Shown piece after piece: positions 42,458 through 51,197 of a stretch of 64,000 nucleotides of DNA. Every line of letters starts with the position of its first letter. Positions within the stretch are counted from its first letter, which is position 1. Origin of the DNA: Azospirillum brasilense (GTDB lineage Bacteria > Pseudomonadota > Alphaproteobacteria > Azospirillales > Azospirillaceae); NCBI RefSeq assembly GCF_001315015.1, contig NZ_CP012914.1, positions 1,240,001-1,304,000 on the forward strand. Reading direction: 5' to 3'. Made by a program: the position numbers and the translations under genes. The notes below the pieces were generated by a model, which saw nothing but the letters and a program-made list of their open reading frames with translations, was not told where the DNA came from and made no database searches.

Positions 42458-43795
42458 ATGAGCAAACGCGGCGACTCCGGAGCCACCGGCGGCCTGTTCG
42501 AGGCGGGTGCCCCCCGCCCGCTGGCCGATCGGCTGCGCCCGCGCAGCCTGGGCGAGGTGGTTGGTCAGGAGCATCTGCTGAAGCCCGACGGCCCGCTCGG
42601 CCGCATGGTCGCCGCGCGCCGGCTGGCCTCCATGATCCTGTGGGGGCCGCCCGGCTGCGGCAAGACGACCATCGCGCGGCTGCTCGCCCTGTCCACCGAC
42701 CTGCATTTCGAACCGCTGTCGGCGGTGTTCTCCGGCGTGGCCGACCTGCGCAAGGTGTTCGACGCCGCCCGGGCGCGGCGCGCGGCCGGGCAGGGCACGC
42801 TGCTGTTCATCGACGAGATCCACCGCTTCAACCGCTCCCAGCAGGACGGCTTCCTGCCCTATGTGGAGGATGGCACCGTCACGCTGGTCGGCGCCACCAC
42901 CGAGAATCCGTCCTTCGAGCTGAACGCGGCGCTTCTGTCGCGCGCCCAGGTCTTCGTGCTGAACCGGCTCGACGACGCGGCGCTGGAGAAGCTGCTGTCG
43001 CGGGCCGAGGCGGAGATGGGCCGCCCGCTGCCGCTGACGCCGGACGCGCGGTCCGCGCTGAAGGCGATGGCCGACGGCGACGGGCGCTTCTGCCTGAACC
43101 TCTGCGAAGAGCTGTTCGCCCTGCCGGTGCCGGAGGACGGCGCGCGTCTCGACAACAACGCGCTCGCCACCGCCATCCAGCGCCGAGCCCCGCTCTACGA
43201 CAAGGCGCAGGAGGGGCACTACAACCTCATCAGCGCGCTGCACAAGTCGCTGCGCGGGTCGGACACCGACGCGGCGCTCTACTGGTACGCCCGCATGCTG
43301 GAGGGGGGCGAGGACCCGCGCTACATCGCGCGCCGGCTGACCCGCTTCGCGGTGGAGGACATCGGCATGGCCGATCCCAACGCGCTGGCCCAGGCCACCG
43401 CCGCCTGGGAGGCCTACGAGCGGCTGGGCAGCCCGGAGGGCGAACTGGCCATCGCCCAACTCGTCATCTATCTGGGGACGGCGCCCAAGTCGAACGCCGG
43501 CTACACCGCCTACAAGAGCGCGCTGCGCGCCGCCAAGGAAACCGGCAGCCTGATGCCGCCCAAGCACATCCTGAACGCCCCGACCAAGCTGATGAAGCAG
43601 ATCGGCTATGGCAAGGGGTATGAGTACGACCACGACACGGCGGACGGCTTCTCCGGCCAGAACTATTTCCCGGAGGGCATGGCGCGGCGCGCCTTCTACC
43701 AGCCGGTGGAGCGTGGATTCGAGCGCGAGATCAAGAAGCGCCAGGACTATTGGGCGCGCCTGCGTGAGCGCAAAGCCGCGGACGGGGATGAGTAG
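42458..43795 (+). CDS. rarA: Replication-associated recombination protein RarA (MgsA)
   Basis: AAA+ ATPase of 445 aa that acts at stalled replication forks. Walker A GPPGCGKTTIARLLA is near residue 60, Walker B LLFIDEIHRFN near 115, sensor 1 GATTENPSFELN, and the C-terminal tetramerisation domain has AEDIG-type FAVEDIGMADPNAL and a GYGKGYEYDHD ending. Length is standard. In alphaproteobacteria rarA commonly follows rplQ and precedes crcB and rluC, as here, with one unknown gene interposed. Confidence 0.96.
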   Translation: MSKRGDSGATGGLFEAGAPRPLADRLRPRSLGEVVGQEHLLKPDGPLGRMVAARRLASMILWGPPGCGKTTIARLLALSTDLHFEPLSAVFSGVADLRKVFDAARARRAAGQGTLLFIDEIHRFNRSQQDGFLPYVEDGTVTLVGATTENPSFELNAALLSRAQVFVLNRLDDAALEKLLSRAEAEMGRPLPLTPDARSALKAMADGDGRFCLNLCEELFALPVPEDGARLDNNALATAIQRRAPLYDKAQEGHYNLISALHKSLRGSDTDAALYWYARMLEGGEDPRYIARRLTRFAVEDIGMADPNALAQATAAWEAYERLGSPEGELAIAQLVIYLGTAPKSNAGYTAYKSALRAAKETGSLMPPKHILNAPTKLMKQIGYGKGYEYDHDTADGFSGQNYFPEGMARRAFYQPVERGFEREIKKRQDYWARLRERKAADGDE

Positions 43796-43964
43796 GCACG
43801 TTTCACTGCTTCGAGTGGGCAATTCTCAGAATCCACGCTGTGGCTACCAGCGGGCCGGGCCGTTCGAACACGCAGGTCATGGTTGCGCTGGTGTTCTCGC
43901 ACTTTTGTGTCGGAGCACGGGCGCTCGAAATCAGGGTTCGTGAAATGACAGGAGAGGCGTGCGT

Positions 43965-44876
43965 ATGACGGCGGAGGACGCGGTTCCGGCATTCTCACGC
44001 TTCATCGCCATCGACTGGTCGGGCGCCGCCGGCAAGCGCTACGCCGGCGTTGCCGTTGCCGAATGCGGTGCCGAGGGGCCGCCGCGGGTCGTCGCGCCCA
44101 CGGAGCGGCAATGGTCGCGCACCGCCGTGTTCGACTGGCTGCTCGACGGGCTGAAGCGCGGGCCGGCGCTGGTTGGGATCGACTGCGCCTTCTCGCTGCC
44201 CTTCGCTGTGGCCGGTCGCTACTTCCCCGACCCCGACGCGGCGACGGCCTTCGACCTCTGGGACCGGGTGGAAGCGGTGGCCGGGGCGGAACCGGACTTC
44301 GCCGGGGGCGGCTTCGCGGCGCACCCGGACTACGGCGCCGATTTCTGGCGCGCCGGGACGCAGCCGGACTGGTACCGCGACCCGCACCGGTTGACCGAGC
44401 GGATGTGCCGCGCCGACGGCTACGGCAGCCCGCAGAGCCCCTACAAGCTGATCGGCGCCAAGCAGGTGGGGAAGGGCGGGCTGGCCGGGATGCGCGTGCT
44501 GCGCGCGCTGAAGCGGGCGGCACCGGACCGGGTGGCGGTTTGGCCCTTCGATCCGCCGGAGCCGGGCCGCACCGTGTTCTGCGAGATCTACCCGCGCCTG
44601 TTCCTGATCCGCGCCGGCTTCGGCCTGCGGAAGATCCGCGACGGGGCTGGGGTCGATGCCGCTCTGGCCGCCCTCGGCGCGCCGCCCGCCGGTTTGTCCG
44701 GGGCGGTGAGCGACCATGACGCGGACGCGCTGGTCTCCGCGGCGGGGCTGCGCTGGCTGGCCGGGCGGCCGGCGGTGTGGAGCCCGCCGGCCATGGACGC
44801 GCTGGCGCGGCGGCAGGAGGGCTGGATCTTCGGCGTGGGCGACCGGAATAGCGGAATTCCTGCGCCCGGCGCGTGA
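43965..44876 (+). CDS. DUF429-like protein with probable RNase H fold
   Basis: Protein of 303 aa. Three acidic spots fit an RNase H-like arrangement: FIAIDWSGA near residue 13, VGIDCAFSLP near 70, and SDHDADALVSAAGLRWLAG near 245. This resembles DUF429 proteins, predicted nucleases of unknown role. ATG 43965 has GGAGAGG 7 bases upstream. It lies between rarA and crcB in an otherwise conserved block. The assignment is by motif only. Confidence 0.65.
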   Translation: MTAEDAVPAFSRFIAIDWSGAAGKRYAGVAVAECGAEGPPRVVAPTERQWSRTAVFDWLLDGLKRGPALVGIDCAFSLPFAVAGRYFPDPDAATAFDLWDRVEAVAGAEPDFAGGGFAAHPDYGADFWRAGTQPDWYRDPHRLTERMCRADGYGSPQSPYKLIGAKQVGKGGLAGMRVLRALKRAAPDRVAVWPFDPPEPGRTVFCEIYPRLFLIRAGFGLRKIRDGAGVDAALAALGAPPAGLSGAVSDHDADALVSAAGLRWLAGRPAVWSPPAMDALARRQEGWIFGVGDRNSGIPAPGA

Positions 44877-44942
44877 CAAGCCGCCGCAATTCTGGCTCTA
44901 TCCGAGCGGGATGCCCGTCGTCCCGTCCGTTCCGGAGGTTTC

Positions 44943-45344
44943 GTGATCGCATCACCGTCCACGCTCGCCGCGGTCGCCGTCGGCGGCGCTGTCGGGTCCA
45001 TGGCGCGCTATCTTCTGATGACGGCGGTCGGCCATTGGCTGGGCACGCAGTTTCCCTACGGAACGCTGATCGTGAACGCCGTGGGCTGCTTCACCATGGG
45101 CGCGCTGGCGGAGCTGGCCGCGCTGGTGTGGTCGCCCTCGCCGGAGCTGCGGGCGCTGCTGATGGTCGGGGTGCTGGGGGGATTCACGACCTTCTCCTCC
45201 TTCACGCTCGACGTCGGGCTGCTGGTGGAGCGGAACGCCCTGCCGGCGGCGGCGGGTTACATCCTGGCCTCGATGGTTCTGACCATCGCGGGTTTCTTTG
45301 CCGGCCTTGCGGTCGTGCGTTCTCTTGTTTCGGTGCCCGTTTGA
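44943..45344 (+). CDS. crcB: Fluoride efflux channel CrcB (Fluc)
   Basis: Inner-membrane F- channel of 133 aa with four hydrophobic helices. Signature residues are visible: GGAVGSMARYLL with the conserved Arg, LIVNAVGCF with the pore Asn, and GVLGGFTTFSSFTLD with the Phe-box and Na+-site Thr-Ser. The start is GTG 44943 after GGAGG. No fluoride riboswitch was seen upstream. Its stop overlaps the rluC start. Confidence 0.96.
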   Translation: MIASPSTLAAVAVGGAVGSMARYLLMTAVGHWLGTQFPYGTLIVNAVGCFTMGALAELAALVWSPSPELRALLMVGVLGGFTTFSSFTLDVGLLVERNALPAAAGYILASMVLTIAGFFAGLAVVRSLVSVPV

Positions 45345-46363
45345 TGAGTGAGAACAAAACCCCCAGCGTGGAAACCCGGACCGTGACGTCCGACGAGGCC
45401 GACGTCCGCCTCGACCGCTGGTTCAAGCGCCATTTCCCCGACGTGGGGCACGGCTATCTGCAGAAGCTGCTGCGCACCGGCCAGATCCGCGTGGACGGCA
45501 AGCGGGCGGAAACCTCGACCCGGCTCGCCGCCGGCCAGTCCATCCGCATCCCGCCGCTGGCCGACTGGGCCAAGCCGGAGGGCGCCGCCGCGGCCCCCGC
45601 GCCGAAGAAGCCGGCCATGTCGGACAAGGACATCGCGGCGCTCCAGGCGCTGGTTCTCTTCAAGGACGGCGACGTCATCGCGCTGAACAAGCCGGCGGGC
45701 CTCGCCGTTCAGGGCGGCACCAACACCACCAAGCATCTCGACGCCATGCTGGACGCCCTGCGCTTCGACGCGAAGGAGCGGCCCAAGCTGGTGCACCGGC
45801 TGGACAAGGACACCTCGGGCGTCCTGCTGCTGGCGCGCAACACCTTCGCGGCGTCCAAGCTGACGGAGCAGTTCCGCGGCCGCGACGTGCGCAAGATCTA
45901 CTGGGCCGCCACGGTCGGCGTGCCGAAGCCCTACCAGGGCAAGATCGACCTCGCGCTGGCCAAGGAAGGCGGGCCGCAGGGCGAGCGGGTGGCCGGCGAC
46001 GAGGACGACGGCAAGCGTGCCGTCACCTACTACTCGGTTCTGGAAAACCTGGGCAAGCAGGCGGCCTTCGTCGCCATGTGGCCGCGCACGGGGCGCACCC
46101 ACCAGCTCCGCGTCCACATGAACGCCATCGGCACGCCGATCCTCGGCGACGGGAAGTACGCCGGGCAGGGGGCCTATCTGCCGGGCGCCGAGGTCCAGAA
46201 GAAGCTGCATCTGCACGCCCGCCGCCTGATCCTGCCGCACCCGCGCGGCGGCAACCGGATGATCGACGTGACGGCGCCGCTGCCCGACCACATGCTGACG
46301 ACCTGGAAGTATCTGGGCTTCAGCGCCAGCCTGAAGGGCGACCCGTTCGAGGGGGTCGAATAA
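45344..46363 (+). CDS. rluC: 23S rRNA pseudouridine synthase RluC/D type
   Basis: RNA-modifying enzyme of 339 aa. An N-terminal S4 RNA-binding domain (residues 15-80) is followed by the RluA-type catalytic domain with LVHRLDKDTSGVLLLARN, holding the catalytic Asp, and GRTHQLRVHM. Family knowledge points to 23S rRNA uridines near position 955/2504/2580. The ATG overlaps the crcB TGA by one base. It is followed convergently by a gntR gene. Confidence 0.94.
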   Translation: MSENKTPSVETRTVTSDEADVRLDRWFKRHFPDVGHGYLQKLLRTGQIRVDGKRAETSTRLAAGQSIRIPPLADWAKPEGAAAAPAPKKPAMSDKDIAALQALVLFKDGDVIALNKPAGLAVQGGTNTTKHLDAMLDALRFDAKERPKLVHRLDKDTSGVLLLARNTFAASKLTEQFRGRDVRKIYWAATVGVPKPYQGKIDLALAKEGGPQGERVAGDEDDGKRAVTYYSVLENLGKQAAFVAMWPRTGRTHQLRVHMNAIGTPILGDGKYAGQGAYLPGAEVQKKLHLHARRLILPHPRGGNRMIDVTAPLPDHMLTTWKYLGFSASLKGDPFEGVE

Positions 46364-46373
46364 GGCGGGGGGC

Positions 46374-47063
46374 TCACCCCGCCTCGCGGCCCTCCAGAAA
46401 CGCCGTAAGCTGCTCCGCCGCCTGCCCGACATGGTCGGTGACGAGCCGGCACCCCTCCTCCGCGTCGCCCGCCCGGCAGGCCGCCAGCAGCGCGCGGTGC
46501 TCGTCCTGCGACCGCGGTAAATAGCCCAGCGCCGCGAACTGGAAGCGCAGGTAACGGTCGGCGGCCAGCAGATGCTGCTCCGTCAGCGCCAGCAGACGGG
46601 GCCGCCCGGCCCGCGCGTAGAGCGTCATGTGGAAGCGCCGGTTCAGCTCCCCCATGCGACCCGGATCGGCCTCGCCATCCATTTCCGCGATCAACTCCTC
46701 CGCCTGATCGAGTTCCGCCGCCGTCAGGCCGGGCAGTGACAGGCGCAGCGCCATCGGTTCCAGCGCCATGCGGATCGCCCCGATGTCGGCGCCGTCCGCC
46801 GCCGAGATTTCCGCGACGACCGCGCCGCGGTGCGGGTGGAACTCGGCCAGCGCCCGCGCCTCTAACTGGCGCAGCGCCTCGCGCACCGGCATGCGGCTGA
46901 CCCCGAAGGTTTCCGCCAGCTCCTCCTGCCGCAAGGGCGTGCCCGGCGCGATGACCCCGGTCAGGATCGCCTCGCGCAGCGTCGCCTCCACGAACTCCGT
47001 GGTGGTGCGGTGGCGCGGCCGCGCGCGCGCCACGAGGCGCGACAGCCCGTCGTTGACCGCCAT
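46374..47063 (-). CDS. GntR-family (FCD) transcriptional regulator
   Basis: DNA-binding repressor of 229 aa: an N-terminal winged helix (LREAILTGVIAPGTPLRQEELAE and VSRMPVREALRQLEA) and a C-terminal all-helical FCD ligand domain with metal-binding His (NRRFHMTLY, HLLAADRYLR, DEHRALLAA). It probably controls the divergent benE gene in response to an organic acid, by synteny. GGGGAG lies 7 bases before the ATG. A 12-base palindrome in the gap is the likely operator. Confidence 0.93.
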   Translation of the reverse strand: MAVNDGLSRLVARARPRHRTTTEFVEATLREAILTGVIAPGTPLRQEELAETFGVSRMPVREALRQLEARALAEFHPHRGAVVAEISAADGADIGAIRMALEPMALRLSLPGLTAAELDQAEELIAEMDGEADPGRMGELNRRFHMTLYARAGRPRLLALTEQHLLAADRYLRFQFAALGYLPRSQDEHRALLAACRAGDAEEGCRLVTDHVGQAAEQLTAFLEGREAG

Positions 47064-47086
47064 GCGTGATCTCCCCTTGCCAGGAT

Positions 47087-47098
47087 ATTGGATCCAAT
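47087..47098. promoter_or_regulatory. Palindromic operator between gntR and benE
   Basis: ATTGGATCCAAT, a perfect 12-base palindrome, in the 83-base divergent gap, 24 bases from the gntR ATG. FCD-type GntR proteins often bind such AT-edged palindromes. Confidence 0.7.
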
Positions 47099-47146
47099 CT
47101 ATCACCTTCCCCATTGTCCTGCACCCCCGATGGAGGGTCCCAAGCC

Positions 47147-48358
47147 ATGTCCTCTTCCGATACCGTCCCGGCGACGGGCCTTTCGACGGGGCTTTCCCTG
47201 CGCGCGGTCGGCGCCGGCCTGTTGGCGGCCCTGGTCGGCTATGCCAGCTCGGTGGCGGTGGTGATCCATGGCCTGACCGCCGTGGGCGCCGGCACGGAGC
47301 AGGTGGTGTCGGGCCTCGTCCTGCTGGGCTTCGCCATGGGGCTGACGGCGATGGGGCTCAGCCTGCACCGGCGCAAGCCGATCAGCATCGCCTGGACGAC
47401 GCCGGGCATGGCGCTGCTCGCCGCCACCGGCGCGGTGGAAGGCGGCTTCCCCGCCGCGGTGGGGGCCTTCGTGGTGACCGGTGTGCTGATCGTCCTGGCT
47501 GGGCTGTGGTCGCCGCTCGGCCGCTGGATCGCGGCGATTCCCAAGCCGCTGGCCAACGGCATGCTGGCGGGCATCCTGCTGAAGCTCTGCCTCGCCCCCT
47601 TCCTGGCGGTGTCGCAGGCGCCGGGAATGGCGCTGCTGGTGCTGGCGACCTGGGCGGTGGTGGGGCGGGTGGCGCGTCTCTACGCCGTGCCCGCCGCGGT
47701 GGCGGTGGCGCTCGGGGCGATGGCGCTCGACTCATCCGGTGGGGCGGCGCTGTCCGGCGCGCTGTGGCCGGGCGTAACCTTCGTCCAGCCGGTGTTCACC
47801 TGGGAAGCAATGGTCGGCATCGCCCTGCCGTTGTTCGTCGTCACCATGGCCTCGCAGAACATCCCTGGCCTTGCTGTTCTGGCGACCTACAACTACGCGC
47901 CGCCGACCCGCCCAATCTTCCTGGTGACGGGGGCGGCCTCCGCCCTGACGGCGTTGGGCGGTGCTCCGACCGTCAACCTCGCGGCGATCACCGCGGCGCT
48001 CTGCGCCAGCCCGGACGCCGACCCGAACCCGGCGCGGCGCTGGCAGGCCGCCTTTGTCGGCGGCATCGGCTACATCCTGTTCGCCGGGCTCGCCGGGGTG
48101 ACGGCAGTGATGGTCACCCGTTCCCCGCCGATCCTGATCGAGGCGGTGGCCGGGCTTGCCCTGGTCGGCGCTTTCGGCGCCGCCCTGATGGGCGCCGTGC
48201 AGGTGGAGGCGAACCGCACCGCCGCCCTGGTCACCATGCTGGTCACCGCCTCCGGCCTGTCCTTCGTCGGGGTGGGTTCGGCCTTCTGGGGCCTGCTGCT
48301 GGGCGGGGCGGTCCATCTGCTCCATTGGCGTTCCCCGGTGTCGCAGCCGGCGAAGTGA
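47147..48358 (+). CDS. benE: Benzoate/H+ symporter BenE family transporter
   Basis: Inner-membrane transporter of 403 aa with 11-12 hydrophobic segments and family motifs SIAWTTPGMALLAATG, IPKPLANGMLAGILLKLC and FVVTMASQNIPGLAVL. It should import benzoate or a related aromatic acid with protons; the actual substrate is not proved. TGGAGGG lies about 9 bases before the ATG. It is divergent from gntR. No benzoate dioxygenase or other ben gene is near. Confidence 0.92.
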   Translation: MSSSDTVPATGLSTGLSLRAVGAGLLAALVGYASSVAVVIHGLTAVGAGTEQVVSGLVLLGFAMGLTAMGLSLHRRKPISIAWTTPGMALLAATGAVEGGFPAAVGAFVVTGVLIVLAGLWSPLGRWIAAIPKPLANGMLAGILLKLCLAPFLAVSQAPGMALLVLATWAVVGRVARLYAVPAAVAVALGAMALDSSGGAALSGALWPGVTFVQPVFTWEAMVGIALPLFVVTMASQNIPGLAVLATYNYAPPTRPIFLVTGAASALTALGGAPTVNLAAITAALCASPDADPNPARRWQAAFVGGIGYILFAGLAGVTAVMVTRSPPILIEAVAGLALVGAFGAALMGAVQVEANRTAALVTMLVTASGLSFVGVGSAFWGLLLGGAVHLLHWRSPVSQPAK

Positions 48359-48415
48359 GTTGCGCTTTCCCAATGCGAGCCGCATAAGTCCGGTACGACC
48401 CGCGTCCCGGAGGCG

Positions 48416-49111
48416 ATGCCCGTGAGCAGCTCAGAGAATGCCCGTCCGCTGCGGCTGGCCCTGTTCGATTGCGACGGCACGCTGGTGGACAGCCAGTTCG
48501 CCATCATCGACGCCATGACCACCGCCTGGGCCGCCCACGGGCTGGGCGAGCCGGACCCGCTGGAGGTGCGCCGCATGGTCGGCCTGCCGCTGGTGCAGGC
48601 GGTATCGCAACTGCTGCCGCACCTGGACACCGACCGCCATGTGGCCGTCGCGGAAAGCTACAAGGACGCCTTCGCGGCGCTGCGCCACCGCGGCGACCTG
48701 CACGAGCCGCTGTTCCCCGGCCTGCGCGACACGCTGGACGCGCTGGAGGCGGAGGGTGTGCTGCTCGGCGTGGCGACCGGCAAGTCGCGGCGAGGGCTGG
48801 ACGCCGTGCTGGCCCATCACGGGCTGACCGAGCGCTTCGTCACGCTCCAGACCAGCGACATCGGTCCCGGCAAGCCGCACCCCGACATGGTCTACCGCGC
48901 CCTGGCCGAAACCGGGGTGGAGGCGGCGCGGACGGTTGTGATCGGCGACACCACCTACGACATTCAGATGGCCCGCAACGCGCGGGTCGCGTCGGTCGGC
49001 GTCTCCTGGGGCTATCACGCGGTGGCCGAGCTGGAGGCCGCCGGGGCCGACCGCATCGTCCACCGCGGGCGTGCGGTGGCCGGCGCCGTGCTGGACCTGT
49101 TGCACCGTTAA
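48416..49111 (+). CDS. HAD-IA phosphatase (phosphoglycolate phosphatase-like)
   Basis: HAD enzyme of 231 aa. Motif I FDCDGTLVDS is near residue 17, Thr of motif II in GVATGKS, Lys in GKPHPDM, and motif IV VIGDTTYD. The helical cap is of the Gph type. ATG 48416 follows CGGAGG. It directly precedes atp12, and in alphaproteobacteria the set rluC, HAD phosphatase, atp12 is usually contiguous; here gntR and benE lie between rluC and it. Confidence 0.92.
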   Translation: MPVSSSENARPLRLALFDCDGTLVDSQFAIIDAMTTAWAAHGLGEPDPLEVRRMVGLPLVQAVSQLLPHLDTDRHVAVAESYKDAFAALRHRGDLHEPLFPGLRDTLDALEAEGVLLGVATGKSRRGLDAVLAHHGLTERFVTLQTSDIGPGKPHPDMVYRALAETGVEAARTVVIGDTTYDIQMARNARVASVGVSWGYHAVAELEAAGADRIVHRGRAVAGAVLDLLHR

Positions 49112-49132
49112 GAGAGACTTCGAAGGACCCTG

Positions 49133-49831
49133 ATGAAGCGCTTCTACAAGACCGCCTCCGTCGACGAGGCCGCCGGCGGCGGCTTCGAGGTGCGCCTGGA
49201 CAACCGCCCGATCCGCAGCCCGGCCAAGGCGCCGCTGGTCTTCGCAAGCTGGCCGCTGGCCCAGGCCGTCGCCGCCGAATGGGACGCGCAGCCTGAGGAC
49301 ATCGCCCCGGACAGCATGCCGCTGATGCAGCTCGCCAGCACGGCGGTGGACCTGATCGGCAAGGGGCGCGCCGCCATCGTCGACGGCGTGGCCGCCTATG
49401 CGGAGACGGACCTGCTCTGCTACCGCGCGGAGCATCCCCGGAACCTGGTGGAGTTGCAGGCGCAGCGCTGGCAGCCGCTGCTCGACTGGGCGACGCTGCG
49501 CTACGACGCGCCGCTGCACGTCAACGCCGGGCTGATGCCCAAGCCGCAGCCGCCCGAAGCGCTGCGCGCCCTGCGCAACGCGGTCGAGGCTTACGACGAC
49601 TGGACGCTGTCGGCGCTCCAGACTGCCACGGGTTCCTGCGGTTCGCTGATCGTCGCGCTGGCGCTGGTCGAGGGGCACATCGACGCCGAGGAGGCCTTCG
49701 CCGTGTCGCAGCTCGACGAGACCTTCCAGATCGAGGCCTGGGGCGAGGACCCGGAGACGACCAAGCGCCGCGCCGCCCTGCGCGTGGACATCGCCGCCTG
49801 CCGCCGTTTCGTCGATCTGCTGCGGGCCTGA
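49133..49831 (+). CDS. ATP12-family F1-ATPase assembly chaperone
   Basis: Protein of 232 aa, homologous to the mitochondrial chaperone that protects the F1 alpha subunit before assembly. Family pieces include RFYKTASVDEA, LDNRPIRSPAKAPL, AEWDAQPEDIAPDSMPL, TDLLCYRAEHP and WGEDPE. The ATG is 22 bases after the HAD phosphatase stop. This gene is characteristic of alphaproteobacteria and mitochondria. Confidence 0.95.
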   Translation: MKRFYKTASVDEAAGGGFEVRLDNRPIRSPAKAPLVFASWPLAQAVAAEWDAQPEDIAPDSMPLMQLASTAVDLIGKGRAAIVDGVAAYAETDLLCYRAEHPRNLVELQAQRWQPLLDWATLRYDAPLHVNAGLMPKPQPPEALRALRNAVEAYDDWTLSALQTATGSCGSLIVALALVEGHIDAEEAFAVSQLDETFQIEAWGEDPETTKRRAALRVDIAACRRFVDLLRA

Positions 49832-49932
49832 TCATCCTTCGGGTGGGGACGGAATAAAGCGCCGCGGCGGGCGTCCTGTCAGTGAGGGCCGGGTCCAATC
49901 ACCCGCCCCGTCACGACAGGGAGGTTCCGTCC

Positions 49933-50346
49933 ATGCATCGCTTCACCCATTTCACCGCCGCCGCGGCGATCGCGCTGGCGCTCGGCCTCGCGGCGCCGTC
50001 CGCCTTCGCGCCCTCCGCCTTCGCGCAGGGCGCCATGCCCGCCAAGACCGGACAGTCGGCCGGCGGCCCCGTGCTGACCGACAGCAAGGGCATGACGCTC
50101 TACGTCTTCGACCGCGATGCGGGCGGCAAGTCCGCCTGCAACGGCCAGTGCGCCACCAACTGGCCGCCGCTGATGGCCCCGGCGGGCGCCAAGGCGATGG
50201 GCGACTACTCGGTCGTCACCCGGGACGACGGTTCCATGCAGTGGGCCTACAAGGGCAAGCCGCTCTACGGCTGGGCGAAGGACGGCAAGCCGGGGGACAC
50301 CACCGGTGACGGGGTGAACAACGTCTGGCACGTCGCGCGTCCGTAA
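49933..50346 (+). CDS. Secreted repeat (COG4315-type) protein
   Basis: Exported protein of 137 aa. A signal peptide (residues 1 to about 32, containing a doubled SAFAP-like stretch) precedes two Secreted_repeat (PF03640) units: LTDSKGMTLYVFDRDAGGKS with CNGQCATNWPPLMAP, and the second AYKGKPLYGWAKDGKPGDTTGDGV. The role is unknown; members bind metals or lie in the cell envelope. GGGAGG is 8 bases before the ATG 49933. A strong terminator follows. Confidence 0.9.
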   Translation: MHRFTHFTAAAAIALALGLAAPSAFAPSAFAQGAMPAKTGQSAGGPVLTDSKGMTLYVFDRDAGGKSACNGQCATNWPPLMAPAGAKAMGDYSVVTRDDGSMQWAYKGKPLYGWAKDGKPGDTTGDGVNNVWHVARP

Positions 50347-50364
50347 GCATGACTCCAAACAGGG

Positions 50365-50399
50365 AAAAGCCCCCGCGGCGCTTGGCCGCGGGGGCTTTT
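50365..50399. terminator. Bidirectional intrinsic terminator
   Basis: A perfect 15-bp stem AAAAGCCCCCGCGGC (50365-50379) with GCCGCGGGGGCTTTT (50385-50399) and a 5-base loop, between two convergent genes. A run of four A's and one of four T's serve both strands. Confidence 0.93.
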
Positions 50400-50416
50400 C
50401 GTGACCGGACCGGCGA

Positions 50417-51037
50417 TTACTGGCCGGTGCCCGACGGAGCGGCCGGCGGGGTGCCGGTGGCGCCGCCCGGAGCGGTCATGGTGCCGGAGGTGCCGGTGGA
50501 GGAGCGGCTCGCCGCGCCGTTCACCGTGTCGCCGGCCTTGTCCTTGTTGCGGTTCAGCGAGGTGGTGGTGTCGGAGTACTCGAACTCCGGCATCTCCTTC
50601 ACCTGGTCGCGGGTCATGCCCGAGAGCTGGACGCGCTCCTGCTGGGCGTCCCAGTTGGCCTTGCCGATGTCCACGGCAATCTGCTTCTCACCGATGCCGA
50701 GGAAGCCGCCCGAGGAGATCACGAGCTGCTGGGCCTTGCCGTTGCTGTCGAGGATGATGTCCTCGACCTCGCCGACCTTCTCGTTGTCGGTGCCGTAGAC
50801 GTTCTTGCCCATCATGTTCTCGGCGCTGGCCATCTGGCCGCCGGTCAGCTCGGAGGCGCTGCCGGTCGCGGCACTGCCGGTCGTGGCGTTACCCGGGGCG
50901 CTGCCGCTCTTGTTCATCTCGGTCGCGGTCGGGGCGCCGGTGGTGGGGCTGCCGGTGGTCGGCGACGTGGTTTGCGCCATCGCCGTGCCGGTCATCAGCG
51001 CCAGGACGGACGCAGCCGCGATGATTTCCCTCCGCAT
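50417..51037 (-). CDS. Exported PRC-barrel domain protein
   Basis: Protein of 206 aa: signal peptide (cleavage after AMA near residue 21), a long Thr/Ser/Gly/Pro-rich low-complexity stretch, a PRC-barrel (ENMMGKNVYGTDNEKVGEVE and on, ending VDIGKANWD), and another Gly/Thr/Pro-rich tail. The two flexible tails suggest a cell-envelope or extracellular protein. The role of exported PRC-barrel proteins is not known. GGAGAGGAG is about 7 bases before the ATG. It converges on the shared terminator. Confidence 0.9.
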   Translation of the reverse strand: MRREIIAAASVLALMTGTAMAQTTSPTTGSPTTGAPTATEMNKSGSAPGNATTGSAATGSASELTGGQMASAENMMGKNVYGTDNEKVGEVEDIILDSNGKAQQLVISSGGFLGIGEKQIAVDIGKANWDAQQERVQLSGMTRDQVKEMPEFEYSDTTTSLNRNKDKAGDTVNGAASRSSTGTSGTMTAPGGATGTPPAAPSGTGQ

Positions 51038-51197
51038 AACTCACTCCTCTCCGTGTTTCGGCGTTTCTGTCGAGTGCCTTGGTTTGTCTCGGTAAGGCAG
51101 AACGACAACAGGGCCCCGGCGGGAATGGTCACGCGGAAAATCGAAAAAATCTTTCGGCTAGTCCGTGCAAGTTTCGGGAATAAAAGTGGTGAAGAAC

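Noticed and set aside
43796..43964. Gene in the gap between rarA and the DUF429-like gene
   Set aside because: The only open frame (minus strand, 43747-43998) overlaps both neighbours, lacks a plausible start signal and has no family pattern.
44877..44942. Fluoride riboswitch before crcB
   Set aside because: The 66-base gap does not show the conserved fluoride-aptamer landmarks.
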